Origin: an uncultured Verrucomicrobiota bacterium
GTDB lineage: Bacteria > Verrucomicrobiota > Verrucomicrobiia > Opitutales > Intestinicryptomonadaceae
Direction of reading: 5' to 3'
DNA: 55,550 bases
Assembly: GCA_949287395.1 (NCBI GenBank)
Contig: CASEFZ010000071.1
Location: 1 to 55,550, forward strand
Notes under the pieces: generated by a model
Database searches by the model: none
Seen by the model: the letters and a program-made list of their open reading frames with translations, nothing else
Told to the model about the DNA's origin: nothing
Position numbers and translations under genes: made by a program
Shown here: piece after piece, positions 1-8,986 of the stretch
Numbering within the stretch: position 1 is the stretch's first letter
Layout of the letters: each line of letters starts with the position of its first letter

Positions 1-196
1 AAATAAGACGGAGCTTTTGGCCGACGACTTTACGGCAAATATTTTCTCGAATGAAAGCGGGGACTACAAGGCCCTGTTTACCGTGAATGACGACGGCTTG
101 TATGTCAAGTATGTGGTTGTTCCCGAGCCGTCGACTGTGGCGTTTTGTCTTGGCGCTTTGGCTTTGGCGGCGGCTTTCTTCAGAAGGCGCAAATAG
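1..196 (+). CDS. PEP-CTERM sorting-domain protein, 3' end only
   Basis: The open frame enters from the left edge (codons begin at base 2) and stops with TAG at 194-196. The last residues carry a PEP-CTERM signal: a VPEPST motif, then a hydrophobic Ala/Leu/Phe stretch, then the basic end RRRK. Proteins of this class are exported by Sec, recognised at Pro-Glu-Pro by an exosortase, cleaved, and anchored or released at the cell surface. A matching exosortase and EpsI-like protein lie at 22117-23896 on the minus strand. Nothing in the visible part shows what the mature protein does. A terminator-like hairpin follows the stop. Confidence 0.85.
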   Translation, partial: NKTELLADDFTANIFSNESGDYKALFTVNDDGLYVKYVVVPEPSTVAFCLGALALAAAFFRRRK

Positions 197-242
197 TTGT
201 TTGCGTTGCCGCTTTGCATATTTGCGGCGTGTTTAGGTTGTT

Positions 243-276
243 GGCGCGGCGCCTGTGAGTTGGCGCGGCGCCTTTT
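243..276 (+). terminator. Rho-independent terminator after the PEP-CTERM gene
   Basis: Two copies of GGCGCGGCGCC separated by the 8-base loop tgtgagtt pair over 11 bp with one central mismatch, followed by TTTTACTTTT. It lies between the PEP-CTERM stop at 196 and the Sel1 start at 290. This argues against the longer TTG start at 197 for the Sel1 gene, which would run through the hairpin. Confidence 0.7.
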
Positions 277-289
277 ACTTTTAAGAAAT

Positions 290-1720
290 ATGAGATTTTT
301 AAACATAGGCAGGGTTTTAATTTCGGCATCTCTTTTGGTTGCGGGGTATTGCGTATTAGGTGCCGCGAAAAGCGGCAGTATTGAAGATGTCGCCAAGCTT
401 GCCTGCGCCTATTTGGATTTTGATAGGACAGGTGCTTTGGAGATAACTACCGAAGACTTTGCAGCCTATATTCAGAAGGCGGAGAAGTCCGATACAAACG
501 CCCAGTTTATTTGCGGTGTGAGTTATTTTTTTGGCAAGGGGGTTGCGCCAGACTTGCAAAAAGCGGCGTATATGTTTTCTAAATCGGCTTTTTCCGGCAA
601 TAAATATGCGGAGTATGCGCTTGGAGTTTGCCTATTGGAGGCAAAGGGGTTGTCCAGGGACGCGAAATCGGCGGCTGCGATGTTTGAAAAGGCGCATAAG
701 AAAGGCTTGGCTGCTGCCACAAATATGTTGGGTGTTTGTTTTTATTCGGGAGAGGGCGTGGAAAAAGACGTTCGCAAAGGCGTGGAATTGTTCGAGGCGG
801 CGAGAAAGAACGGGAACTTGAGGGCGAATGTTTCGCTTGGAAGGGCGTGTCTGGACGGCGCAATAGAGGGAAAGGGCAAGAAAGAGGCGTTCGAATATTT
901 CCAGGCCGCGGCGGAGGGAAATGCGGTGGCCCAGAACCACATGGGGGTGTATTATTCTAAAGGCCTCGGCGGAGTTCCGGACGAATACAAGGCGATAAAA
1001 TGGTTTGAGAAGTCGGCGCAGAATGGGTATTTGCCTGCACAGGCATCGCTTGGAATGGCCTATTTGCAGGGTTTGGGCGTTGTGGCGGATTTGTCAAAAG
1101 GGGTAAAGTGGCTCACGAGCGCGGCGGTCGGAGGGAATGCCGAGGCGCAGAACAATCTTGCGGTTTGTTTGATGAACGGCTGGGGAATTGAGAAAAATCC
1201 GTCGGCGGCGGTTGGCTGGTACTTGAAGTCGGCCGAGAGCGGCTATGCGATAGCGCAGAATAACCTTGGCGATTGTTATTTGAACGGCTACGGGTGCGCG
1301 GAGAATCCGGCTGAGGCCGCGAAGTGGTTTGGGCATGCGGCACGGGCGGGAAATTTGGAGGCGCAAAGTTCGCTTGGATATTGCTATTTGACTGGCACGG
1401 GAATTGAGAAGAATCCGCCGGCGGCCCTAAAGTGGCTAAAATTGGCGGCTGACGGCGGCGATGTGCATGCGCAAAGCAATCTTGGAAGGTGCCTAATAAA
1501 CGGGGAGGGCGTTCCCCAGGATATTCCAGAGGCAATCAAGTATTTAAAGCTCGCCGCCGACAAGGGCGACGCCCAGGCGCAGGCAAATCTTGGAGCGTGT
1601 TATTACAACGGGGTGGGGGTGCAAAAAAACACTCTGAAAGGTACGGAACTGTTGAGGCAGGCGGCAAAACAGGGACACGAAGAGGCCAAAAAAGCTTTGG
1701 CGAGGATACGCGCGTATTAA
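290..1720 (+). CDS. Exported Sel1-like (tetratricopeptide-type) repeat protein
   Basis: Encodes 476 aa from the ATG at 290, which begins a signal peptide (MRFLNIGRVLISASLLVAGY, Ala-rich cleavage region near residue 28). After a short linker there are about 11 Sel1 repeats of roughly 36 residues, recognisable by units such as AQNNLGDCYLNGYG followed by AAKWFGHAA. They fill the protein from about residue 75 to the end. Sel1 repeats form alpha-alpha superhelical scaffolds for protein-protein contacts; the family gives no enzymatic activity and the partner is unknown. The product is probably periplasmic. A TTG at 197 would extend the frame, but it precedes a terminator hairpin and hides the signal peptide, so it was not used. 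A second Sel1 protein is at 20628-21740. Confidence 0.85.
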   Translation: MRFLNIGRVLISASLLVAGYCVLGAAKSGSIEDVAKLACAYLDFDRTGALEITTEDFAAYIQKAEKSDTNAQFICGVSYFFGKGVAPDLQKAAYMFSKSAFSGNKYAEYALGVCLLEAKGLSRDAKSAAAMFEKAHKKGLAAATNMLGVCFYSGEGVEKDVRKGVELFEAARKNGNLRANVSLGRACLDGAIEGKGKKEAFEYFQAAAEGNAVAQNHMGVYYSKGLGGVPDEYKAIKWFEKSAQNGYLPAQASLGMAYLQGLGVVADLSKGVKWLTSAAVGGNAEAQNNLAVCLMNGWGIEKNPSAAVGWYLKSAESGYAIAQNNLGDCYLNGYGCAENPAEAAKWFGHAARAGNLEAQSSLGYCYLTGTGIEKNPPAALKWLKLAADGGDVHAQSNLGRCLINGEGVPQDIPEAIKYLKLAADKGDAQAQANLGACYYNGVGVQKNTLKGTELLRQAAKQGHEEAKKALARIRAY

Positions 1721-2062
1721 ATAGCATTAAAAATGCCTTTGGGAATGTTTCCCATGTTGTACAGCTTCGGCAGATGTCCGAATTTTGTGCGGGGCAGGGT
1801 TTTTTGGCAGGCTTGCTGAGCTTTGTTGCTCGGGAGAATTTCTCGGGCAGTTCCGATCTTATATTGGTGGGCCTTTCCCCGGTCAACGCGGGCGTTTTTT
1901 GCCGAATATAAAAATCTCCAGGGCAGATTAAGCGCCCAATAGTGGCGCTTGGGCTTTCGTATGGCTTTCGCGAATAGGGGTGTCCTTAAATGCCGCCGGC
2001 TGAAGCGCACGCCGCCGGCCTTGGCCGGAATTGCTAGAAATTTTTAAAAAAAAGTTGACAAA
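1721..2062. other. Intergenic region between the Sel1 gene and tetR
   Basis: About 340 bases without a convincing gene. GC-rich palindromic pieces occur near 2010-2030 (CCGGCC/GGCCGG with a two-base loop) but no T-run follows. The last bases carry the TTGACA element at 2055-2060 described with the tetR operator. Frames on either strand show no protein-like composition. Confidence 0.6.
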
Positions 2063-2085
2063 ACCAAAAGGTTAAACCATTTGGT
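2055..2085 (+). promoter_or_regulatory. tetR promoter -35 box and palindromic operator
   Basis: A consensus TTGACA at 2055-2060 is followed directly by a 23-bp near-perfect palindrome at 2063-2085. Its outer half-sites are ACCAAA/TTTGGT and its inner half-sites GGTT/AACC, centred on 2074, with only positions 7, 12 and 17 breaking symmetry. It ends about 10 bases before the tetR ATG. An operator of this size between the -35 box and the gene is the usual arrangement for TetR autoregulation, so the regulator probably represses itself and the RND genes behind it. The -10 box is not clear. Confidence 0.65.
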
Positions 2086-2095
2086 TAATTTTTAT

Positions 2096-2767
2096 ATGGC
2101 AGAGGAGAACCAAATAGGACTATTGATGTCCGGCGCAAAGCCGTCGGGGGCGAAAGCCAGAATAGTGAGTGCGGCTCTCGAGGAATTTGGGCTTAATTCG
2201 CTTGGGGCGGCCCGGACGCGTAAGATAGCGGAGCGCGCGGGGGTCAACCATGCGGCAATAAACTACTACTTTGGCGGCAAGGAGGAACTTTACGCTGAGG
2301 TTGCGCGGCAGATAATAGATTTTATAGCCATATACGACAGGGAACATTATGAGCGCTTTGAGGAAGTCAGGAAGAGCCGTTCGGCGAAAGACGCCAAGGA
2401 GTTGATAAGGCATATATTGGAATCCCGCATGTGCTGTGAGGACAGTGCCAGCGATATTTTGAGAAATATAATAATGATAATAACCCGCGAGGAGTTCAAC
2501 AACGGGCAGATATTCGACCTATTTTTTGAGAAAGCATTCAAGCCGATAAACGAGATGATGAGCCAACTTATTACAATAGCAAGCGGAGGCCGGTATGCCG
2601 GTGAGAATGCCTATATTATGGCGAAGATGCTTCTTGGGCAGGTGCACATGTTCAACAACGCCCGCACGGGGGTTAAGCGATCGATGGGTTGGGATAAATT
2701 TGACGCGGAGGCCGCCGACAAAGTGAAGGCGATAAGCGCAGAACTTTTAGATAAAATTTTTAAGTAA
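2096..2767 (+). CDS. TetR/AcrR-family transcriptional repressor, CecR-like
   Basis: Encodes 223 aa from the ATG at 2096; the ATG at 2126 (MSGAKPSGAKARIVS) is an alternative and neither has a strong Shine-Dalgarno. Residues about 17-65 form the TetR helix-turn-helix, including the recognition segment RKIAERAGVNHAAINYYFGG and KEELY. The C-terminal half resembles the DUF1956/CecR ligand-binding domain (ILESRM, IMIITREEFNNGQIF). A 23-bp palindrome lies immediately upstream, and the efflux genes start 4 bases after the stop. It is therefore likely the local repressor of the tripartite pump, relieved by a pump substrate. The ligand is unknown. Isoleucine codons here are 18 ATA, 4 ATT and no ATC. 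Confidence 0.9.
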   Translation: MAEENQIGLLMSGAKPSGAKARIVSAALEEFGLNSLGAARTRKIAERAGVNHAAINYYFGGKEELYAEVARQIIDFIAIYDREHYERFEEVRKSRSAKDAKELIRHILESRMCCEDSASDILRNIIMIITREEFNNGQIFDLFFEKAFKPINEMMSQLITIASGGRYAGENAYIMAKMLLGQVHMFNNARTGVKRSMGWDKFDAEAADKVKAISAELLDKIFK

Positions 2768-2771
2768 TTAT

Positions 2772-4028
2772 ATGATAGAGAAATATATAACAACAATAGC
2801 GGTGGCTGTATTGGCGGCCAGCATGTTTTCCAGTTGCAGCAAGAAAGAGGACAACGCATCGGCGTTGTCGGTGATGTCGGAGGTGAAGTACATACATCCG
2901 CAGAAGAGGGCGGTGGACATTTGGGACGAATACACGGCAAGGATAGAATCTATAGCGTCGGTAGAGTTGCGTGCACGGGTAAACGGGTATTTGCAGAAGA
3001 TAAACTTTAAGGACGGCGAATACGTGAAGGAGGGCGACCTTCTTTTTGTGATAGATCCGCGTCCGTACGAGGCTTCGGCGGCGGCGGCGCGCGCGGCTCT
3101 CAAAGAGGTTGAGGCGCGTCTGATATTAGCCAAGAGCAATATGACGCGCGCCAAGGAGCTTTACGCTGCAAACGCCATTTCCAAGGAAATATTGGAGACC
3201 AGAAACAGCGAGCTGCTTTCTGCCGAGGCCGCCCTCATGAACGCGCAGGCAGTTTTGCGCGAGGCTGAATTGAATTTGGAATACACCCATATCCGCGCGC
3301 CGATGTCCGGGCGCGTCAGCGAAACTTTTGTGGATATAGGCAACTTGATAACCGCCAATTCCACGCTTTTGACCACGATTATCAAGAACGATATCGTTCA
3401 GGTGTATTTTGAGATAAGCGAGCGCGACTATTTAAATTACGTCAAGAACGGTGTATTGGAGCAGATAGACATGGTCAAGAAGACCGGCCCGGAGGTGGAG
3501 TTCCGCCTGACCCTCGAGGGCGGCAAGGTTTTCAAGGGAATATTGAACTACTATGACAACAGGATAGGCCAGGAAACTTCCAGCCTTACGCTGCGTGCGG
3601 ATTTTGATAATAAGGACGGCCGCCTTTTGCCGGGAATGTTCGGGAAGGTCAGAATGAGGGCCTCTGCTTCGGCCGAAGCCATCATCATTCCCGAGCAAAT
3701 TATAGGAACCGACTTGGTAAACCGCTATGTGGTGGTTATAGACGAAAACAATGTTGCCAGGTATAGAGCCGTAAAGGTTGGAAGGCTTTACGGCAAGTAC
3801 AGAATAATAGAGGAGGGGCTCTCTCCGTCGGACAGGGTTGTGGCGCAGGGTTTGCACAGGGCGAATCCGGGCAGCAAGGTGATACCTTCCGAACTTAAGG
3901 AGGGCGAACCCGTCGGAGACGATGCGGAAAAACCGGCTGCTTCGGGGCAGGGGCAGTCTGCGGCGAAGGAAGCCGCACAGGCAAAGCCTGAGAAACAGGC
4001 GGGGCAGTCGAATGCGTCGGCCAAGTAG
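2772..4028 (+). CDS. RND efflux periplasmic adaptor lipoprotein (AcrA/MexA type)
   Basis: Encodes 418 aa. The N-terminus is a lipoprotein-type signal ending FSSC with lipidated Cys22 (Phe at -3 is unusual). It is followed by the barrel-sandwich (lipoyl-like) half ELRARVNGYLQKINFKDG, a coiled-coil hairpin (about residues 100-160), the second lipoyl half (HIRAPMSGRVSETFVDIGN) and the beta-barrel/membrane-proximal domains. The last ~35 residues are an Ala/Lys/Gln-rich tail. It is a membrane-fusion protein linking the inner-membrane pump to the outer-membrane channel. The gene starts 4 bases after tetR and is followed after 32 bases by the pump gene, giving the order regulator-adaptor-pump-channel. 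The substrate cannot be read from the sequence. Confidence 0.95.
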   Translation: MIEKYITTIAVAVLAASMFSSCSKKEDNASALSVMSEVKYIHPQKRAVDIWDEYTARIESIASVELRARVNGYLQKINFKDGEYVKEGDLLFVIDPRPYEASAAAARAALKEVEARLILAKSNMTRAKELYAANAISKEILETRNSELLSAEAALMNAQAVLREAELNLEYTHIRAPMSGRVSETFVDIGNLITANSTLLTTIIKNDIVQVYFEISERDYLNYVKNGVLEQIDMVKKTGPEVEFRLTLEGGKVFKGILNYYDNRIGQETSSLTLRADFDNKDGRLLPGMFGKVRMRASASAEAIIIPEQIIGTDLVNRYVVVIDENNVARYRAVKVGRLYGKYRIIEEGLSPSDRVVAQGLHRANPGSKVIPSELKEGEPVGDDAEKPAASGQGQSAAKEAAQAKPEKQAGQSNASAK

Positions 4029-4060
4029 GGGGCGTTTGCTGTAGAATTGGGGAAAAAACG

Positions 4061-7000
4061 ATGAAATTCTCTCACTTTTTCATAGACCGGCCGATTTTTG
4101 CGGCGGTTGTGTCCATCATAATAACGATGTTGGGCATTGTGGGGTATGTAAGATTGCCCGTCACGCAATATCCGGACATAGTTCCGCCGACAATTGCGGT
4201 GATAGTCAACTATCCCGGGGCGTCTCCTGAGATATTGATGAATACGGCCATAGCGCCGCTGGAGCAGGAGATAAACGGCGTTGAGAACATGATGTACATG
4301 TCCAGCCAGTGCAACGCCGACGGAAGCGCAACCATAAATGTCACCTTCGAGCTTGGCACAAACATAGACATAGCCCAGGTGCAGGTGCAAAACCGCGTTT
4401 CCATGGCGGAGCCGCGCTTGCCCGAAGAGGTGCGCAGCATAGGCGTTGTTGTTAAAAAGCGTTCCCCCGACATGCTTGTGGCGGTGAACTTGGTGTCGCC
4501 GGACGGAAGCAGGGACAAGGTGTACATGACAAACTACGCCATAACGCAGATGAACGACAGACTTGCCCGAATTTACGGAGTTAGCGATATTACGGTGTTC
4601 GGATCCCGCGAGTACAGCATGCGCATATGGTTGAACCCGGATAGGCTTTCGCACTTCAATATGACGGCGTCCCAGGTGGTTGCGGCTTTGCGCGAACAGA
4701 ACAAGCAGGTTGCAGCCGGAAAAATAAACCAGCCGCCGATAACAAACCCCGACGCGGCCCACGAGCTTATTATAGACACGCAGGGAAGGCTTTCATCTCC
4801 GGAGGAGTTTGAGAAAATCATAATAAAGTACACGCCCGACGGCAAGATTGTGCAGTTGAAGGACGTTGCGCGCATAGAGTTGGGCGCGTACACTTACAGC
4901 GACGAGTCTTACATGAACAGGTCTCCGGCTGTGACGATGGCGCTCTACCAGCTGCCGGGGACAAACGCGCTTCACACAGTGGAGGTCATTCGCGCAACCC
5001 TCGACGAAATGAAGGAGGATTTCCCCGAAGGCATGGACTACTACATAGCAGTCGATAACACCGCATACATACGCTCGTCTGTAAACGCCGTTTACCACAC
5101 GATTTTTGAGGCGGTATTGTTGGTGGTGGTTGTTATGATGGTGTTTCTCCAAGACTGGAGGGCTTCGATTATCCCGCTTTTTGCGATACCCGTTTCTTTG
5201 GTGGGCACGTTCTTTTTCATGTCGCTGTTCGGGTTCTCGATAAATAACTTAAGCTTGTTCGGCCTGGTTTTGGCCATAGGCATAGTTGTCGACGACGCCA
5301 TAGTTGTTGTGGAGAATGTCGACAGAAACATGCGCGACGGCCTGTCCGTGAAAGAGGCTACAAAGAAGGCTATGACCCAGGTGCAGGGCGCGCTGATAGC
5401 GATAGTTTTGGTGTTGAGCAGCGTGTTTATTCCGACGGCGTTTATAGAGGGCATATCGGGGCAGTTTTACCGCCAGTTTGCGCTGACCATAGCGGTGTCG
5501 ACGATACTTTCTGGGGTGGTGTCTCTGACACTTTCCCCGGCGCTCTGCGCGGTAATGATGGGGTATCAAGAGCGCCCCGATTTGTTTACGCGGATGTGGA
5601 ATTTGGCGTTTGGCTGGTTCTTCAGGGGCTTTAACGCGGTGTTCAACTGGGTTGCCGACATATACAAGAGCGTGGTGAAATTTTCCATAAAGCTTTGGGC
5701 GCCGATCTTGTTGCTTTATGTCGTGTTGTTGGGCCTTACGATTCATCTGTTTGAAATAACGCCCAAGGGCTTCATTCCCAAGCAGGATACCGGATATGTA
5801 TTTTGCACGGTGCAGCTGCCCGACGGCGTGGCATTCGACCATACCGACAAAACCGTAAAGAAGATAATAAACATAATAAGGAGTTTTCCGGACGTGGATA
5901 CCGTAATGTCGGTTGTGGGCCTCAACGGCGCAACCTTCGGAAAGGCGTCGAACGCGGCGGCATTGTTTATGAAGCTTCACGACAAGGACGAGCGCCTCAA
6001 GAAGGGCCTCCATCTCGACACATTTATAAAGAGTTTGTCGTATGCGCTCATGAAGCAGGTGCCCGAGGCTTCAACCTTCGTGTTGACGCCGCCCGCAGTG
6101 CAGGGCATAGGTTCCGGGGGAGACTTTAAGGCGATGGTCCAAGACAAGACCGGCAGGGGCATAAACGACGTGGAAAAATACACGAGAATGCTGGCTATGG
6201 AGTCTATGAAAGACCCGGCGGTGTCGCTTGGCTTTACCACGTTCCGCGTTTCGTCGCCGAAGTTGTATGTGGACATAGACCGCGAGCGCGCCCAGAAGTT
6301 GAACGTTCCGATTTCGTCGATATTTGAAACCATGCAGTTCAATTTGGGCTCGGTGTACGTAAACGACTTCAATATTTTGAACCGCGTTTACAGGGTTATG
6401 GCGCAGGCTGAAGGCGGCAACAGAAGCGACATATCCGACATATACAACCTGAAAGTTCCGAATGTGCGCGGCGTAAATGTTCCGCTGGGTTCGGTTGCCA
6501 CCGTGGAGCGCACGATAGGCCCCGAGCGCGTGGGCAGATACAATTTGTATCCGGCCGCCGAGATGATGGGCAACTGCGGAATAGGATACAGTACGGGTGA
6601 ATCAATGGCTGCCATAGAGCGCATAGCCAAACAGATATTCCCGGACGGCATGGACCTTGAGTGGACAGACTTGGCCTTCCAGGAAAAGCGGGTTGGGAAC
6701 ACGTCGATATACATATTCGGCATGTGCGTGTTGTTTGTGTTCCTGTTGCTGGCGGCGCTGTACGAAAGCTGGAAATTGCCGCTTTCGGTTATATTGGTGG
6801 TGCCGTTGGTGCTATTGTTCGCGGTGGCGGGCGTTCTGCTTAGGGGGCTTGACAACAACATCATGACGCAAATAGGCTTTGTTGTGCTGATAGGGCTTGC
6901 CTGCAAGAACGCGATACTTATAGTGGAGTTCGCAAAACAGAGGCAGGAAAAGGGCGAAGAAATTGTCAGCGCGGTAAGCAACGCCGCCAGGAACAGGCTG

Positions 7001-7207
7001 AGGCCCATTTTGATGACGTCGTTTGCGTTCATTTTGGGTGTTGTTCCATTGGCGTTCGGGACGGGTTCGGGTTCCGAGTTGCGCCAGGCTTTGGGAACGT
7101 CGGTGTTCTTTGGAATGTTGGGCGTGACAATATTGGGCTTGATTTTTACGCCTATATTCTTCTATGTGATAAGGCGCAATTACAAAGCGCCTAAAATGGA
7201 GGGCTGA
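4061..7207 (+). CDS. RND multidrug efflux transporter (AcrB/MexB, HAE1 family)
   Basis: Encodes 1048 aa, the normal length of HAE1 pumps. It begins MKFSHFFIDRPIFAAVVSII, the typical first membrane helix, and has the two-fold repeat of large periplasmic loops and 12 transmembrane segments. The proton-relay residues are in place: Asp411-Asp412 in IGIVVDDAIVVVEN (AcrB D407/D408) and Lys949 in IGLACKNAILIVEFAKQ (AcrB K940). It couples proton influx to drug or lipid export through the adaptor and the outer-membrane lipoprotein encoded on either side. Operon spacing is 32 bases upstream and 12 bases downstream. Family and completeness are certain; substrate range is not. Confidence 0.97.
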   Translation: MKFSHFFIDRPIFAAVVSIIITMLGIVGYVRLPVTQYPDIVPPTIAVIVNYPGASPEILMNTAIAPLEQEINGVENMMYMSSQCNADGSATINVTFELGTNIDIAQVQVQNRVSMAEPRLPEEVRSIGVVVKKRSPDMLVAVNLVSPDGSRDKVYMTNYAITQMNDRLARIYGVSDITVFGSREYSMRIWLNPDRLSHFNMTASQVVAALREQNKQVAAGKINQPPITNPDAAHELIIDTQGRLSSPEEFEKIIIKYTPDGKIVQLKDVARIELGAYTYSDESYMNRSPAVTMALYQLPGTNALHTVEVIRATLDEMKEDFPEGMDYYIAVDNTAYIRSSVNAVYHTIFEAVLLVVVVMMVFLQDWRASIIPLFAIPVSLVGTFFFMSLFGFSINNLSLFGLVLAIGIVVDDAIVVVENVDRNMRDGLSVKEATKKAMTQVQGALIAIVLVLSSVFIPTAFIEGISGQFYRQFALTIAVSTILSGVVSLTLSPALCAVMMGYQERPDLFTRMWNLAFGWFFRGFNAVFNWVADIYKSVVKFSIKLWAPILLLYVVLLGLTIHLFEITPKGFIPKQDTGYVFCTVQLPDGVAFDHTDKTVKKIINIIRSFPDVDTVMSVVGLNGATFGKASNAAALFMKLHDKDERLKKGLHLDTFIKSLSYALMKQVPEASTFVLTPPAVQGIGSGGDFKAMVQDKTGRGINDVEKYTRMLAMESMKDPAVSLGFTTFRVSSPKLYVDIDRERAQKLNVPISSIFETMQFNLGSVYVNDFNILNRVYRVMAQAEGGNRSDISDIYNLKVPNVRGVNVPLGSVATVERTIGPERVGRYNLYPAAEMMGNCGIGYSTGESMAAIERIAKQIFPDGMDLEWTDLAFQEKRVGNTSIYIFGMCVLFVFLLLAALYESWKLPLSVILVVPLVLLFAVAGVLLRGLDNNIMTQIGFVVLIGLACKNAILIVEFAKQRQEKGEEIVSAVSNAARNRLRPILMTSFAFILGVVPLAFGTGSGSELRQALGTSVFFGMLGVTILGLIFTPIFFYVIRRNYKAPKMEG

Positions 7208-7219
7208 TTTGGGGGAAAT

Positions 7220-8710
7220 ATGAGATCTATCGCAAAAATATTGTTGATGGGAACTGCCGCGGGGGTTTTGAGCTCCTGCATGGTGGGCCCGGATTATGAG
7301 AATCCGGACTCCGAGGTTGCCAAGTGGGATCTTAAGGCCGAGCACTTTTCGCGGGACGACGGTCTTTGGAAGAGCGCGGTGCCTTCCGACGGATTGCCGA
7401 AGGGCGAGTGGTGGTGCATATTCGGCGACAAAGAGCTCGACAGGCTAATAACGATATGCAACCAGAAAAATCCGGACTTGGCTACGGCTTTTTACACGGT
7501 TGAGCAGGCAAGGCAAAACGCCCGCATGAATGAATCGGAGCTGTATCCGTGGATTTCCGGCGATGCGTCCTACGCCAGGACGGGATCTTCCAAAAATTAC
7601 GACCAGACCGCCACCAGCGGCACCTACGACAAATGGGCAATAGGCTTGGGCCTGACGTGGGATTTGGACTTGTTTGGGCGCGTGCAGAGCATGGTTGTGT
7701 CGGCCGAAGGCCAGGCGCAGGCGGCCTTGGACGACTATTACAATGTCATGCTTGTGCTGCACACAAACGTGGCCACGATGTATTTTACCATAAGGCAGTA
7801 CGCCTCTGAGAAGGAGTTGCTTGAGCGCACCTTACAAGTTCGCAAAGAGCAGACCGACTTCATAAGGCGCAGGGTGAAATTTAACTACGCCAACGACTTG
7901 GATTTGCACAGGGCAATTCTCCAGGAAAACGAGGCCGCTGCCCAGCTGGCGGCGGTGGAAAGGTCGATGGCGGTTTCGGTGACTCAGCTTGCCATTCTTG
8001 TGGGCGAGGCGCCGTCGCAGTTTAAATTTGTGCCGCATCCGCTTCAGGAAAAGCTCCCGAAGCTTCCGAAGGCTGTTCCTTCGCAGTTGCTTGAGCGTCG
8101 CCCCGACGTGGCGGCCGCCGAGCGCAGGGTGTTTGCGGCAAATGCGGAAATAGGCGTTGCGCAGGCGGGGTTTTTCCCGACGGTTTCGATAACGGGCAAC
8201 ATGGGCTATGCCGCGTCAGATTTTGAAAAGCTTGTAAACGCAAGCAGTTTTGCGTGGGGCGTTAGCCCGCAGGTGTATATCCCGATTTTCCAGGCGGGGC
8301 GCATTTACGCGCAAAAGCAGGTGGCGCTTGCCGCGCATAAGCTGGCGCTTGAAAAATACAAGGCGACGGTCTTGTCCGCAATAGGAGATGTGGAGGGCGC
8401 GCTGACATCGATAAACTACTTAAATGTGGAATATGTGCGCAGGTGCGATGTAACCAAGTCTTCGTTGAAGGTGCAGGAGCTGACGCAAAAGCAGTACGAC
8501 CTTGGCGCCGAAGACTATTTTGCCGTCAGCGACGCGCAGAGGATAGCCCTTGAAAACGAGCGCTTGCAGTTGTCCACATTGGGTGACAAGTACAGGGCGT
8601 GCGTGAACTTAATAGGCGCGCTTGGCGGCGGTTGGACGCATTCGGCCAGTCCATCTCCTGAGGATATGAAGGCCGATATGTATTCGCCAATCCGCCAGTT
8701 CGACAAGTAG
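7220..8710 (+). CDS. Outer-membrane efflux lipoprotein (NodT/OprM family)
   Basis: Encodes 496 aa with a lipoprotein signal ending VLSSC (Cys20), then MVGPDYENP, the characteristic start of mature OprM/NodT-type proteins. The body is a duplicated long-helix TolC-type fold, with LLERRPDVAAAERRVFAANA marking the second repeat. It forms the trimeric outer-membrane channel for the preceding RND pump. It starts 12 bases after the pump gene and is the last gene of the operon: a strong terminator lies at 8736-8770. All three components of the tripartite system are present and intact. Confidence 0.95.
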   Translation: MRSIAKILLMGTAAGVLSSCMVGPDYENPDSEVAKWDLKAEHFSRDDGLWKSAVPSDGLPKGEWWCIFGDKELDRLITICNQKNPDLATAFYTVEQARQNARMNESELYPWISGDASYARTGSSKNYDQTATSGTYDKWAIGLGLTWDLDLFGRVQSMVVSAEGQAQAALDDYYNVMLVLHTNVATMYFTIRQYASEKELLERTLQVRKEQTDFIRRRVKFNYANDLDLHRAILQENEAAAQLAAVERSMAVSVTQLAILVGEAPSQFKFVPHPLQEKLPKLPKAVPSQLLERRPDVAAAERRVFAANAEIGVAQAGFFPTVSITGNMGYAASDFEKLVNASSFAWGVSPQVYIPIFQAGRIYAQKQVALAAHKLALEKYKATVLSAIGDVEGALTSINYLNVEYVRRCDVTKSSLKVQELTQKQYDLGAEDYFAVSDAQRIALENERLQLSTLGDKYRACVNLIGALGGGWTHSASPSPEDMKADMYSPIRQFDK

Positions 8711-8735
8711 GTTTGGAAATGTTTTTTTTGGGAGT

Positions 8736-8770
8736 GCGGTTCGCCCCTTTGGGCGGGCCGCGTTTTTTTT
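8736..8770 (+). terminator. Rho-independent terminator of the efflux operon
   Basis: GCGGTTCGCCC pairs with GGGCGGGCCGC over 11 bp (two G-U wobbles in RNA) around the loop CTTT, followed by G and eight Ts. It sits 25 bases after the outer-membrane lipoprotein stop. Confidence 0.85.
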
Positions 8771-8986
8771 GCACGCGGCTGCGCGTTTTTGCGTCGGGCC
8801 GGGAAGTTGGGGCAGGAAGTGTTATTTCATTTGGGCGGATTGGAGAGGGAATCTGAAACACAAGCTCCAGGAAGGAGTTGTTTTTTGGGTAAGTTGATTT
8901 CGGTTTTTAAAACAGTGTGCAAAAAAGCGATTTGTGGCGGATAAAAAATTTGCAAAGCAGAAGGGGATTTGTTTGAATGAGGCGAT

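Noticed and set aside
243-272. Direct repeat of GGCGCGGCGCC considered as a CRISPR-like or mobile-element repeat
   Set aside because: Only two copies, self-complementary and followed by Ts; a terminator explains it.
197-289. TTG start giving a longer Sel1 protein
   Set aside because: It would translate through the terminator hairpin and bury the signal peptide.
3788-4762. 324-codon minus-strand frame opposite the RND adaptor and pump genes
   Set aside because: Antisense shadow; composition is atypical and the plus-strand genes are certain.
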